A stretch of DNA of 6,567 nt from SIG440 sp045579055 (GCA_045579055.1 JAZNLK010000186.1:1-6567); one strand, 5' to 3'. Shown: positions 1-5,540, numbered from the stretch's first letter. Numbers and translations are program-made. The notes: generated from the sequence alone by a model not told the origin.

Positions 1-61
1 AAAAACTTGTCTAAATCTACACCTTCCCTATTGTATAATATGAATTATGTTTAGCATAAAT

Positions 62-90
62 ATCTTACCACACTTTTTATAATTTATCAA
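62..90 (-). promoter_or_regulatory. Promoter pointing off the left edge
   Basis: On the minus strand a -35 box TTGATA (85-90) and a -10 box TAAGAT (62-67) are separated by exactly 17 bases. Transcription would begin near base 55 and leave the window leftwards. A purine-rich stretch (AGGGAAGG, about 23-30 read on the minus strand) could be a ribosome binding site, but no convincing start codon follows before the edge, so the gene served is outside. It lies downstream of the rnpB terminator, which fits an independent unit. Confidence 0.55.
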
Positions 91-100
91 TACATTTTAG

Positions 101-133
101 AAAATAAAAACGTCCCTCTTTCGAGAGACGTTT
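101..133 (-). terminator. Intrinsic terminator of rnpB
   Basis: Read on the minus strand, a 10-bp stem (arms 123-132 and 109-118, one G-U pair) is closed by a GAAA tetraloop and followed by a U-rich tail (UUUUUAUUUU counting the last stem bases). It lies about 13 bases beyond the 3' end of the RNase P RNA and would end that transcript, and possibly the whole serC-serA-rnpB transcript. Confidence 0.93.
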
Positions 134-145
134 CATCTTCATATT

Positions 146-491
146 ATCCGGCAGATCTGTAAGCCGAGTTCTGTCATTTAAGACGGTCATCTATCTAAAC
201 CATACATCACTGCAAGGTTTCAGCCACCTTCCCAAGAGACGCCGGGCCAGCTTAACCTCTTCTATCAGGTGTTGCTCCAAGTGGGGTTTACAGCACGCTT
301 CCGTCGCCGGAGCATGGGTGAGCTCTTACCTCGCCTTTCCACCCTTACCGAAAAATCGGCGGTATATTTCTGTTGCACTTTCCTTAAAGTTGCCTTCACA
401 AGGGGTTACCTTGCACCCTGCCCTGTGGAGCTCGGACTTTCCTCACGCACAGGATCACTCCTTTGTGCCCGCGACCGTCCAATCTACCGAA
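146..491 (-). ncRNA. rnpB: RNase P RNA, bacterial type A
   Basis: This is the catalytic RNA of ribonuclease P, which removes the 5' leader of precursor tRNAs. Read on the minus strand it has the conserved 5' core GAGGAAAGTCCGAGCTCC, the mid-molecule GTGCAACAGAAA and GGTAAGAGCTCACC segments, and the 3' core ACAGAACTCGGCTTACAG. The ends pair as P1 (CGGTAGAT with ATCTGCCG, allowing G-U). The layout and segments resemble the Escherichia coli (type A) RNA rather than the Bacillus type B, which favours Clostridia over Bacilli. The arm after ACCGCCGA is very short. The ends are inferred from P1 pairing and may be off by a few bases. The 5' end lies only about 10 bases beyond the serA stop. The only visible -10-like box (AATAAT, 502-507) overlaps that stop and has no matching -35, so the RNA may be made partly from the upstream operon. 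Confidence 0.97.
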
Positions 492-502
492 AATATATTT
501 GA

Positions 503-1669
503 TTATTCTGTGTAAAGTGAAACCTTGATTACATCATCAACAGCCTTCAGGTCATTGAGCATTGCATCAACAACATTGCTGTGTGTGTCAATCATTGTGT
601 ATGCGATATCGCCACGGCTCTTGTTAATCATATTTTCAATGTTGATGCCGTCCTTCGCAAATACATCTGTGAGCTTTGTAAGGATTGCAGGAACGTTCTT
701 GTGAGCAATTGTCACACGTGAACCGCAAACCTTGCCCATATCGCAGTTGGGGAAGTTAACTGAGTTCTTGATGTTTCCGTTTTCCAAGAAGTCCTTCAGT
801 TCCTGAGCTGCCATAACAGCACAGTTATCTTCACTTTCGGGAGTTGATGCACCAAGGTGGGGCATAACAACAACGTTCTCGTTCTTGAGAAGTGTTTCTG
901 TTGCAAAGTCTGTAACGTATGCTGCAACTGTTCCATCTTCAAGAGCTGCACAAACGTCTGTATCAACAACCAGTTCTGCACGTGAGAAGTTGAGGAGACG
1001 AACGCCGGGCTTAACCTTTCTGAATGTGTCGCTGTTAAACATACCCTTTGTGTCAGCTGTTGCAGGAACGTGAATTGAAATGTAATCACTCTGTGCAAGA
1101 ACTGTGTCGATGTCATTTGCCTTAACAGCCGCACGTGTCATATTCCAAGCCGCATCAACAGACAAGTAAGGGTCATACCCGATAACGTTCATACCAAGTG
1201 CCTGAGCCGCATTTGCAACCTTAACACCAATAGCACCAAGACCGATGATACCAAGAGTCTTGCCCTGGATTTCGGGGCCAACGAAGTTTGACTTGCCTTT
1301 TTCAACAAGCTTGCCAACCTGGTCGCCTTCGCCAATGAGAGTCTTTGCCCAGTTGATACCCTGAACAACCTTTCTTGACGCAAGAAGAAGACCTGCAATA
1401 ACAAGCTCCTTAACAGCATTTGCATTTGCACCGGGTGTGTTGAAAACAACTATACCCTTTTCACTGCACTTGTCAATGGGAATATTGTTTGTTCCTGCAC
1501 CTGCTCTTGCAACTGCCGCCAAGCTTTCGGGAAGCTCCATATCATGCATACTGAAACTTCTGAGAATAATGCCGTCGGGATTTTCTACTTCATCACCAAA
1601 AGTATATTTATCATCAAATACATTAAGACCGATTTTTGCGATCTTGTTTAATGTCTGAACTTTATACAT
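503..1669 (-). CDS. serA: D-3-phosphoglycerate dehydrogenase, ACT-domain type
   Basis: Cytoplasmic enzyme that oxidises 3-phosphoglycerate to 3-phosphohydroxypyruvate with NAD+, the committed step of serine synthesis. The 388-residue protein has an N-terminal substrate-domain segment (about 1-90), the NAD-binding GLGAIG motif at 143-148 with the adenosine-ribose Asp at 166 (GYDPY), and the dehydrogenase catalytic set Arg230 (NFSRAEL), Glu258 (ATETLL) and His271 (PHLGAST). A C-terminal ACT domain (about 319-388) is normally the serine-binding feedback site. The Glu-to-His loop is only 13 residues, shorter than in E. coli SerA; this looks like a compact subfamily rather than damage, since the surrounding motifs are intact. 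An AAGGAG site at 1678-1683 sits 8 bases before the ATG. The gene starts 15 bases after the serC stop, so the two are clearly co-transcribed. rnpB follows almost immediately. Confidence 0.96.
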   Translation of the reverse strand: MYKVQTLNKIAKIGLNVFDDKYTFGDEVENPDGIILRSFSMHDMELPESLAAVARAGAGTNNIPIDKCSEKGIVVFNTPGANANAVKELVIAGLLLASRKVVQGINWAKTLIGEGDQVGKLVEKGKSNFVGPEIQGKTLGIIGLGAIGVKVANAAQALGMNVIGYDPYLSVDAAWNMTRAAVKANDIDTVLAQSDYISIHVPATADTKGMFNSDTFRKVKPGVRLLNFSRAELVVDTDVCAALEDGTVAAYVTDFATETLLKNENVVVMPHLGASTPESEDNCAVMAAQELKDFLENGNIKNSVNFPNCDMGKVCGSRVTIAHKNVPAILTKLTDVFAKDGINIENMINKSRGDIAYTMIDTHSNVVDAMLNDLKAVDDVIKVSLYTE

Positions 1670-1684
1670 AATAAAAACTCCTTA

Positions 1685-2764
1685 TTAAAGATTTTCTGCT
1701 TCGAACTTCTTCATAAACTCAACAAGAGCCTCAACACCTTCTGTGGGCATTGCGTTGTAGATACTTGCACGCATACCGCCAACAGATCTGTGTCCCTTGA
1801 GGTTTGCAAAACCAGCATCAGCAGCTTCCTTGCAGAACTTCTTGTCCAGGTCAGCATCGCCTGTAACGAAGCAAACGTTCATCATTGAACGGTACTTCTT
1901 TTCAGCTGTTGCCTTGAAGAGCTTTGAGTTGTCAAGATAATCATAAAGAAGAGCTGCCTTCTTTTCATTTCTTTCTTTCATAGCTTCAAGACCGCCGTTC
2001 TTGAGAGCCCATTTATAAACCAGACCTGCAACATAAATTGCATAGCAGGGAGGTGTGTTATACATTGAATCGTTGTCTGCCATTGTCTTGTAGTCAAGCA
2101 TTGTGGGAATATCTTCACGAGCGTTGCCCATAAGATCTTCACGAATGATAACAACAGTCAGACCTGCGGGAGCCATATTCTTCTGAGCACCTGCATAGAT
2201 AACACCGAACTTTGTAACATCAACAGGTTCACTTGTGATGCATGATGACATATCAGCAACCAGAACCTTGTCGCCAACGTTGGGAACTTCGGGATACTTT
2301 GTACCAAAAATGGTATTATTATAGCAAACATGAACATAATCTGCATCTTCACGTACCATATCAGGTGTGATTTCAGGTATGTAGCTGAAGGTCTTGTCTT
2401 CAGAAGTTGCAATACACTTTGCATCGCCATACTTCTTAGCTTCCTTGAATGCCTTGCCTGAGAACTGACCTGAAACAACATAGTCAGCCTTACCTGTCTT
2501 CATAAGGTTGAGGGGGATTGCCGCAAACTGAGTTGAAGCACCGCCCTGAAGGAAAAGCACTTTGTAGTTGTCGGGAATATTCATAAGCTTTCTGAAATCA
2601 GCTTCTGTTTCCTTGATGATTGCATCATACACGGGAGAACGGTGGCTCATTTCCATAACTGACATACCCGAACCGTTATAGTTTGTCATTTCTGCTGCAC
2701 ACTGCTCAAGAACTTCGAGAGGAAGCATTGAGGGACCTGCCGAAAAATTATAGATTCTGTTCAC
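1685..2764 (-). CDS. serC: Phosphoserine aminotransferase
   Basis: PLP-dependent enzyme that transfers an amino group from glutamate to 3-phosphohydroxypyruvate, giving O-phosphoserine; it acts directly after SerA. The 359 residues match the usual family length of about 360. Visible landmarks are the N-terminal NRIYNFSAGPSMLP, the HRSP segment at 41-44, GGAST at 74-78 (cofactor phosphate region), the PLP lysine Lys195 in AGAQKNMAPAG, and HRSVGGMRASIYNAMP at 325-340. I chose the GTG at 2762-2764: an AGGAG site sits 8 bases upstream, the protein then begins exactly where the family does, and the in-frame ATG at 2780-2782 would put that binding site inside the coding region and has none of its own. 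It is the first gene of the serC-serA operon. Confidence 0.96.
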   Translation of the reverse strand: MNRIYNFSAGPSMLPLEVLEQCAAEMTNYNGSGMSVMEMSHRSPVYDAIIKETEADFRKLMNIPDNYKVLFLQGGASTQFAAIPLNLMKTGKADYVVSGQFSGKAFKEAKKYGDAKCIATSEDKTFSYIPEITPDMVREDADYVHVCYNNTIFGTKYPEVPNVGDKVLVADMSSCITSEPVDVTKFGVIYAGAQKNMAPAGLTVVIIREDLMGNAREDIPTMLDYKTMADNDSMYNTPPCYAIYVAGLVYKWALKNGGLEAMKERNEKKAALLYDYLDNSKLFKATAEKKYRSMMNVCFVTGDADLDKKFCKEAADAGFANLKGHRSVGGMRASIYNAMPTEGVEALVEFMKKFEAENL

Positions 2765-2772
2765 AAAAAACA

Positions 2773-2777
2773 CTCCT
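2773..2777 (-). promoter_or_regulatory. Ribosome binding site deciding the serC start
   Basis: AGGAG on the minus strand lies 8 bases before the GTG at 2764 and just inside the alternative ATG at 2782. It supports the GTG and the 359-residue product. Confidence 0.85.
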
Positions 2778-2796
2778 AACAATATAAATAAATTTT

Positions 2797-2817
2797 TATA
2801 TACTTTTATAGTATATA
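2797..2817. repeat. Inverted repeat over the serC -10 box
   Basis: TATATAC (2797-2803) and GTATATA (2811-2817) are perfect inverted arms around a 7-base spacer, covering the serC -10 and the predicted start of transcription. The position suits an operator, but the arms are purely AT-rich apart from one C/G and could arise by chance. Confidence 0.4.
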
Positions 2818-2838
2818 CCTTTTTTCCGGTTACGTCAA
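2810..2838 (-). promoter_or_regulatory. Sigma-A promoter of serC-serA
   Basis: The -35 box TTGACG (2833-2838) and -10 box TATACT (2810-2815) are separated by exactly 17 bases. Transcription would start near 2803, giving a leader of about 40 bases, too short for a riboswitch or T-box. A 7-bp inverted repeat (2797-2817) covers the -10 and start point, and a longer dyad (2830-2888) covers the -35; either could bind a regulator. Confidence 0.88.
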
Positions 2839-2888
2839 CAGAAAATTTGACTATTTTTTAACAAATTTTTTTTATTCTCTTGACGTAA
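2830..2888. repeat. Nested inverted repeats upstream of serC
   Basis: Outer arms TTACGTCAA (2830-2838) and TTGACGTAA (2880-2888) are exact reverse complements. Inside them lie AAAATTTG (2842-2849) and CAAATTTT (2862-2869), also exact, around a 12-base AT loop. One outer arm contains the serC -35 box. The element lies between the second TauE half-gene and serC. It could be an operator or a weak transcript end for the TauE gene; the sequence alone does not say which. Confidence 0.6.
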
Positions 2889-2904
2889 TACACAAATCCC
2901 AAAT

Positions 2905-3273
2905 TCAATCCCTTTTCCCCGAAATTTTCACGCCTCTGAAAATTTCATATGCTCCCACCCCCAGCAGAAAAAAACCGAACAATTTCCTCAACAACTCCCC
3001 CGACACTGCAACCGCCGCCAAAGAACCTGCCACAGACCCCACCATTCCACAAAGACCGATTATCCAAGCCGTCCTGAATTCCACATTTTTATTTTTAATA
3101 TGAACAATCAACGATATAATTGCCGTCGGTATAAAATAGGTCAGATTAATGCCTTGTGCCATCTGTTGCGAAATCCCTTCAATTATAATTAACGCAGGAA
3201 TAAGAATCGCACCGCCTCCTATGCCCATTCCGCTGATAATTCCGCTTGCAAAACCGATAATAATATTCAACAT
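2905..3273 (-). CDS. Half-size TauE/SafE-type membrane protein (second)
   Basis: Integral membrane protein of 122 residues with about four hydrophobic segments (roughly 2-31, 43-59, 68-91 and 97-113). The first carries the glycine-rich family pattern GIISGMGIGGGAILIP at 11-26. TauE/SafE (formerly DUF81) proteins are usually about 250 residues with two such repeats and are linked to export of sulfite, sulfoacetate or other anions; this one has a single repeat. The end is KR-rich and polar. AGAGG stands 8 bases before the ATG. It follows the other half-size member by 104 bases, and the two align along their length, so they probably pair in the membrane. The substrate cannot be read from the sequence. 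No frameshift is seen: it has its own start, binding site and stop. Confidence 0.82.
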   Translation of the reverse strand: MLNIIIGFASGIISGMGIGGGAILIPALIIIEGISQQMAQGINLTYFIPTAIISLIVHIKNKNVEFRTAWIIGLCGMVGSVAGSLAAVAVSGELLRKLFGFFLLGVGAYEIFRGVKISGKRD

Positions 3274-3340
3274 TCCTTTATCCTCTCACTTTATTATTTA
3301 TTCTCTATTCTTTATTCTTTCTGTTGCTTCCACTCTTCTC

Positions 3341-3370
3341 CGTCATTCTGAGCGTAGTCGAAGAATCTTT
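3341..3370. repeat. Dispersed repeat of the GTCATTCTGAGCG...GAAGAATC type
   Basis: The stretch opening CGTCATTCTGAGCG and closing GTCGAAGAATCTTT has short inverted ends (ATTCT 3345-3349, AGAAT 3362-3366). In translation it yields RHSERSRRIF or VILSVVEESF on the plus strand, close to the HSERSEES-like strings widely seen where this intergenic repeat is mistranslated. It lies 8 bases beyond the stop of the first TauE half-gene, in the gap between the two. I recognise it from memory; copy number in this genome cannot be judged here. Confidence 0.6.
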
Positions 3371-3377
3371 TTCACGT

Positions 3378-3731
3378 TTACACAATCATCTTAACCGCCG
3401 TCACGCATATGACACCGCCAAAAACAATTTTCAGCCATTTTTTCGGCACCTTCCCAAGGAGCTTTGCACCCACAAAACCGCCTGCCGTGCCGCCCAATGT
3501 CACAAACAACCACAGTTTAAAATCAAAATAGCCTTTATACACATAAGTAACCGAACTTACAATCGACATCAAAAGGATTATGGCAATTGCCGTGGAATGA
3601 GACTTCTTTTCATCAATACCAAGAAACTTTTCCATTGCAGGAACCACAACCGAACCTCCGCCTGCCCCAAAAAGACCATTCAGAACCCCCGTAAGCAAGC
3701 CGATGACAATTTCCTTCCAATATTTATACAA
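3378..3731 (-). CDS. Half-size TauE/SafE-type membrane protein (first)
   Basis: Membrane protein of 117 residues from the chosen TTG start. Hydrophobic segments lie at about 7-32, 46-65, 72-92 and 99-116, and the family glycine signature GVLNGLFGAGGGSVVVP at 15-31. It is one TauE/SafE repeat, half of the usual length, colinear with the second half-gene downstream; a hetero-oligomer is the simplest reading. The start is uncertain. The longest frame begins at an ATG at 3750-3752, but that has no binding site and lies in the upstream terminator hairpin. A GGAGG at 3740-3744 fits the TTG at 3729-3731 with 8-base spacing (the TTG at 3732-3734 would have 5). That site is inside the terminator stem, so translation may be limited. 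Transport role is inferred from the family only. Confidence 0.78.
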   Translation of the reverse strand: MYKYWKEIVIGLLTGVLNGLFGAGGGSVVVPAMEKFLGIDEKKSHSTAIAIILLMSIVSSVTYVYKGYFDFKLWLFVTLGGTAGGFVGAKLLGKVPKKWLKIVFGGVICVTAVKMIV

Positions 3732-3732
3732 C

Positions 3733-3773
3733 AAAAAAACCTCCAAAAGCATTTTTATTAGCTTTTGAAGGTT
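3733..3773 (-). terminator. Terminator of the ppx-like gene, overlapping the next start
   Basis: On the minus strand a 13-bp stem (arms 3761-3773 and 3738-3750, one G-U pair) with a 10-base loop is followed by a run of seven U including the last stem pairs. It lies 29 bases after the stop of the phosphatase gene. The descending arm holds the GGAGG that serves the next gene, so termination and ribosome access to that gene involve the same bases. Confidence 0.9.
3740..3744 (-). promoter_or_regulatory. Ribosome binding site inside a terminator stem
   Basis: GGAGG on the minus strand lies 8 bases before the TTG at 3731. It is fully base-paired in the terminator hairpin, so a read-through transcript would hide it unless the hairpin is opened. 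Confidence 0.6.
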
Positions 3774-3802
3774 TATGCCTGTTTATTCATTATAAATTGG
3801 AT

Positions 3803-4717
3803 TTATACTTCCTTTTCCAACATTTCAAAGAGAATCCCCTCGCGAATCCCCACATCTGCAACAATCAGCATAGGCGAGTTTATAAGCTTTTTCAGTTCCA
3901 TAAAAGGAATCAATCCCCCAAGAATAATATCACCACGTTCCTGACCTACTCCCGGCATCATACACCTTTCCTCAACCGATGCCTCAATAATTCTTTTTAC
4001 AAGAGCCTCCGCTTCCTCTGCCGGAATTTCGTGCTTCAAAATCGTTCCCGCACCGTCATCCCCCATATGGAACTTCGCAAGAGCCCGAAGCGTTCCGCCA
4101 ATACCCACGATAGGTGCCTCCTGCATAACATCCAGCCACGGAAGCTCTTCAACGTGTTTTCCTATGTATCTTTCAGCCACACTAACAGACTCTTCGGTCT
4201 CATCCTCCGAAAGAAACATTTCCGTAATAGATCTGGAGCCCATAGGCTTGCTTATTGCAGGTTTCAGCATTTCGCCGTCAACAATTGCAATAAACTCTGT
4301 GCTTCCACCACCTATATCACAAACAATGCCACGGTCAATACCTAAAGTCTTTGAAATGGCAAGACAATCAAGTGCCGCTTCACGTTCCCCATCAATAACT
4401 TCAATCTCTATTCCGGCAACACTCTTCACGGTTTCAATAAATTCATCACGGTTTTTCGCTTTTCGCACTGCGGCTGTTGCAACGCACCTTACCTTCGTAA
4501 CCGCCTCATGGTGCATAATCTGTTTAAATTCCAGAAAGGCATTGACCGTACGAAGCTGAGGTTCAGGCTGAAGCTTCATATCCTCATTCATACCTTCGCT
4601 GAGCTTCACCATTTTACGGAAATTACCTGTCTGACGAAATGTCTTATCGGTGTTGATTTCGAATATACTCATTCTGATTGAATTTGAACCCAAATCTATA
4701 ACTGCAAGCTTTTCCAT
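3803..4717 (-). CDS. Ppx/GppA-family phosphatase (exopolyphosphatase-like)
   Basis: Member of the ASKHA-fold Ppx/GppA family, which hydrolyses terminal phosphates of polyphosphate or the 5' phosphate of pppGpp. In 304 residues one sees the first phosphate motif AVIDLGSNSIRMSIFEI (5-21), VIDGEREAAL with the likely catalytic Glu111, the second phosphate motif CDIGGGSTEF (133-142), GIGGTLRALAK (205-215), and RGDIILGGL near the end. This is the compact form, without the C-terminal extension of the roughly 500-residue E. coli enzymes. I chose the ATG at 4715-4717: AAGGA lies 10 bases upstream and homology begins there. The longer frame to 4756 would start upstream of the predicted transcription start. 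It is a single-gene unit with its own promoter and terminator, divergent from tRNA-Thr. Whether polyphosphate or pppGpp is the substrate cannot be told. Confidence 0.9.
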   Translation of the reverse strand: MEKLAVIDLGSNSIRMSIFEINTDKTFRQTGNFRKMVKLSEGMNEDMKLQPEPQLRTVNAFLEFKQIMHHEAVTKVRCVATAAVRKAKNRDEFIETVKSVAGIEIEVIDGEREAALDCLAISKTLGIDRGIVCDIGGGSTEFIAIVDGEMLKPAISKPMGSRSITEMFLSEDETEESVSVAERYIGKHVEELPWLDVMQEAPIVGIGGTLRALAKFHMGDDGAGTILKHEIPAEEAEALVKRIIEASVEERCMMPGVGQERGDIILGGLIPFMELKKLINSPMLIVADVGIREGILFEMLEKEV

Positions 4718-4754
4718 AATCTCATCATCCTTTCGGGCTGAATGTATTTGTAAC

Positions 4755-4784
4755 ATTTTAGCATATAATCCAATGTCACGTCAA
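4755..4784 (-). promoter_or_regulatory. Promoter of the ppx-like gene
   Basis: The -35 box TTGACG (4779-4784) and -10 box TAAAAT (4755-4760) have an 18-base spacer, and TGC directly before the -10 makes it an extended -10. Transcription would start near 4748, about 30 bases before the chosen ATG. It is back to back with the tRNA promoter. Confidence 0.82.
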
Positions 4785-4818
4785 GAAAAAAGAAAAACTT
4801 TAACCAATTAATAAATTC

Positions 4819-4847
4819 TTGACAAATCCGTCCAAATGTAGTATAAT
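4819..4847 (+). promoter_or_regulatory. Consensus promoter of tRNA-Thr
   Basis: TTGACA (4819-4824), a 17-base spacer and TATAAT (4842-4847) match the sigma-A consensus at all twelve positions. The start would be near 4854, about 9 bases before the mature tRNA, so the 5' leader removed by RNase P is very short. Confidence 0.95.
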
Positions 4848-4862
4848 TCCATTTGTTGATAA

Positions 4863-4938
4863 GCTTGTGTAGCACAGTCGGTAGTGCAGCGCATTCGTAA
4901 TGCGCAGGTCGTCCGTTCGAGCCGGATCACAAGCTCCA
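4863..4938 (+). tRNA. tRNA-Thr (anticodon CGT)
   Basis: A complete cloverleaf of 76 bases with encoded CCA. The acceptor stem pairs GCTTGTG with CACAAGC, the D stem GCAC with GTGC, the anticodon stem GCGCA with TGCGC around loop TTCGTAA (anticodon CGT, reading the codon ACG), and the T stem GTCCG with CGGAT around TTCGAGC. The variable loop is AGGTC. The discriminator base 73 is U. It is the only plus-strand gene here, stands alone, and has its own promoter and terminator. Confidence 0.97.
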
Positions 4939-4978
4939 AACCACTCATTCTTTGCGGAATGGGTGGTTTTTATTTTTC
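4938..4978 (+). terminator. Terminator of tRNA-Thr
   Basis: Directly after the CCA, an 11-bp core stem (ACCACTCATTC with GAATGGGTGGT, one G-U pair, loop TTTGCG) extended by A-T pairs is followed by a T-rich tail. Confidence 0.94.
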
Positions 4979-5040
4979 TCCATTGCGACCTGCAAAACTA
5001 CAAAACAAACATCCACCCGCTCGTGTGGTTTTCTGCACAC

Positions 5041-5072
5041 AAAAAAGCCCACTCATACGAGTGGGCTTTTTT
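5041..5072. terminator. Symmetrical bidirectional terminator between rplL and tRNA-Thr
   Basis: A perfect 14-bp stem (AAAAAAGCCCACTC, loop ATAC, GAGTGGGCTTTTTT) presents a U run on either strand. Its main job is to end the rplJ-rplL transcript (minus). It would also catch plus-strand read-through from the tRNA. A small hairpin (GCTGC/GCAGC, 5074-5087) stands between it and the rplL stop. Confidence 0.94.
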
Positions 5073-5093
5073 CGCTGCTATCGCAGCAGTAGA

Positions 5094-5468
5094 TTACTTA
5101 AGTTCAACAGTTGCGCCAACTTCTTCGAGCTGAGCCTTGATCTTTTCAGCATCGTCCTTAGAAACAGCTTCCTTAAGAGTTGTGGGAGCACCATCAACAG
5201 CAGCCTTAGCTTCAGCAAGACCGAGACCTGTGATTTCACGAACTGCCTTAATAACCTTGATCTTTTCAGCACCTGCAGCAGCAAGAACTACGTCAAATTC
5301 TGACTTTTCAGCAGCAGCATCAGCAGCGCCTGCAGCAGCACCGCCAGCAACCATAACGGGAGCAGCAGCACTTACGCCGAACTCTTCTTCAAGAGCCTTT
5401 ACGAGATCATTAATTTCAACAAGTGTAAGAGATTTGATATCTTCAATCATTTTTGCTATATCAGCCAT
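5094..5468 (-). CDS. rplL: Ribosomal protein L7/L12 (bL12)
   Basis: Multi-copy stalk protein of the large subunit that binds L10 and recruits and stimulates translational GTPases. The 124 residues show the N-terminal dimerisation and L10-binding part (1-32), the Ala/Gly-rich flexible hinge (about 33-55) and the globular C-terminal domain (57-124), with the factor-binding stretch EKIKVIKAVREITGLGLAEAK at 68-88. GGAGG sits 9 bases before the ATG. It follows rplJ by 72 bases in the same operon and is followed by a strong terminator rather than by rpoB, which is next in many Firmicutes. Confidence 0.98.
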   Translation of the reverse strand: MADIAKMIEDIKSLTLVEINDLVKALEEEFGVSAAAPVMVAGGAAAGAADAAAEKSEFDVVLAAAGAEKIKVIKAVREITGLGLAEAKAAVDGAPTTLKEAVSKDDAEKIKAQLEEVGATVELK

Positions 5469-5497
5469 TTTTATTATCCTCCATGATAAATAATATT

Positions 5498-5518
5498 TCG
5501 GGACGTTAAGCCGCCCGA
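5498..5518 (-). other. Small hairpin in the rplJ-rplL gap
   Basis: On the minus strand TCGGGCG pairs with CGTCCCGA (one bulged T) around a 6-base loop. No U run follows, so it is not a terminator. It sits about 30 bases before the rplL start. A role in processing or in raising L12 output relative to L10 is possible but not shown. Confidence 0.5.
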
Positions 5519-5540
5519 TGAATTAAATTTACTAAAATAA

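Noticed and set aside
269..515. Plus-strand open frames of 77 and 65 residues
   Set aside because: They lie inside the antisense of the RNase P RNA, whose conserved core explains the sequence; no binding site or recognisable protein.
2762..2782. ATG at 2782 as the serC start
   Set aside because: The AGGAG binding site would lie within the coding region, and the added residues are not part of the family.
2880..2902. Plus-strand promoter from the TTGACG at 2880
   Set aside because: No -10 box at a suitable distance (17 bases on gives ATTCAA) and no plus-strand gene follows.
2783..2904. Riboswitch or T-box upstream of serC
   Set aside because: The predicted leader is only about 40 bases and lacks T-box or riboswitch motifs.
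3324..3761. Plus-strand open frame of 145 residues
   Set aside because: It runs antisense through the first TauE half-gene and the repeat; its VILSVVEESF string is the known false peptide of that repeat.
3797..4345. Plus-strand open frame of 182 residues
   Set aside because: Antisense shadow of the ppx-like gene, which has full family motifs; the product is rich in His, Arg and Asn and resembles nothing.
4884..5303. Plus-strand open frames across the tRNA and rplL
   Set aside because: They start inside the tRNA and pass through two terminators and antisense rplL.
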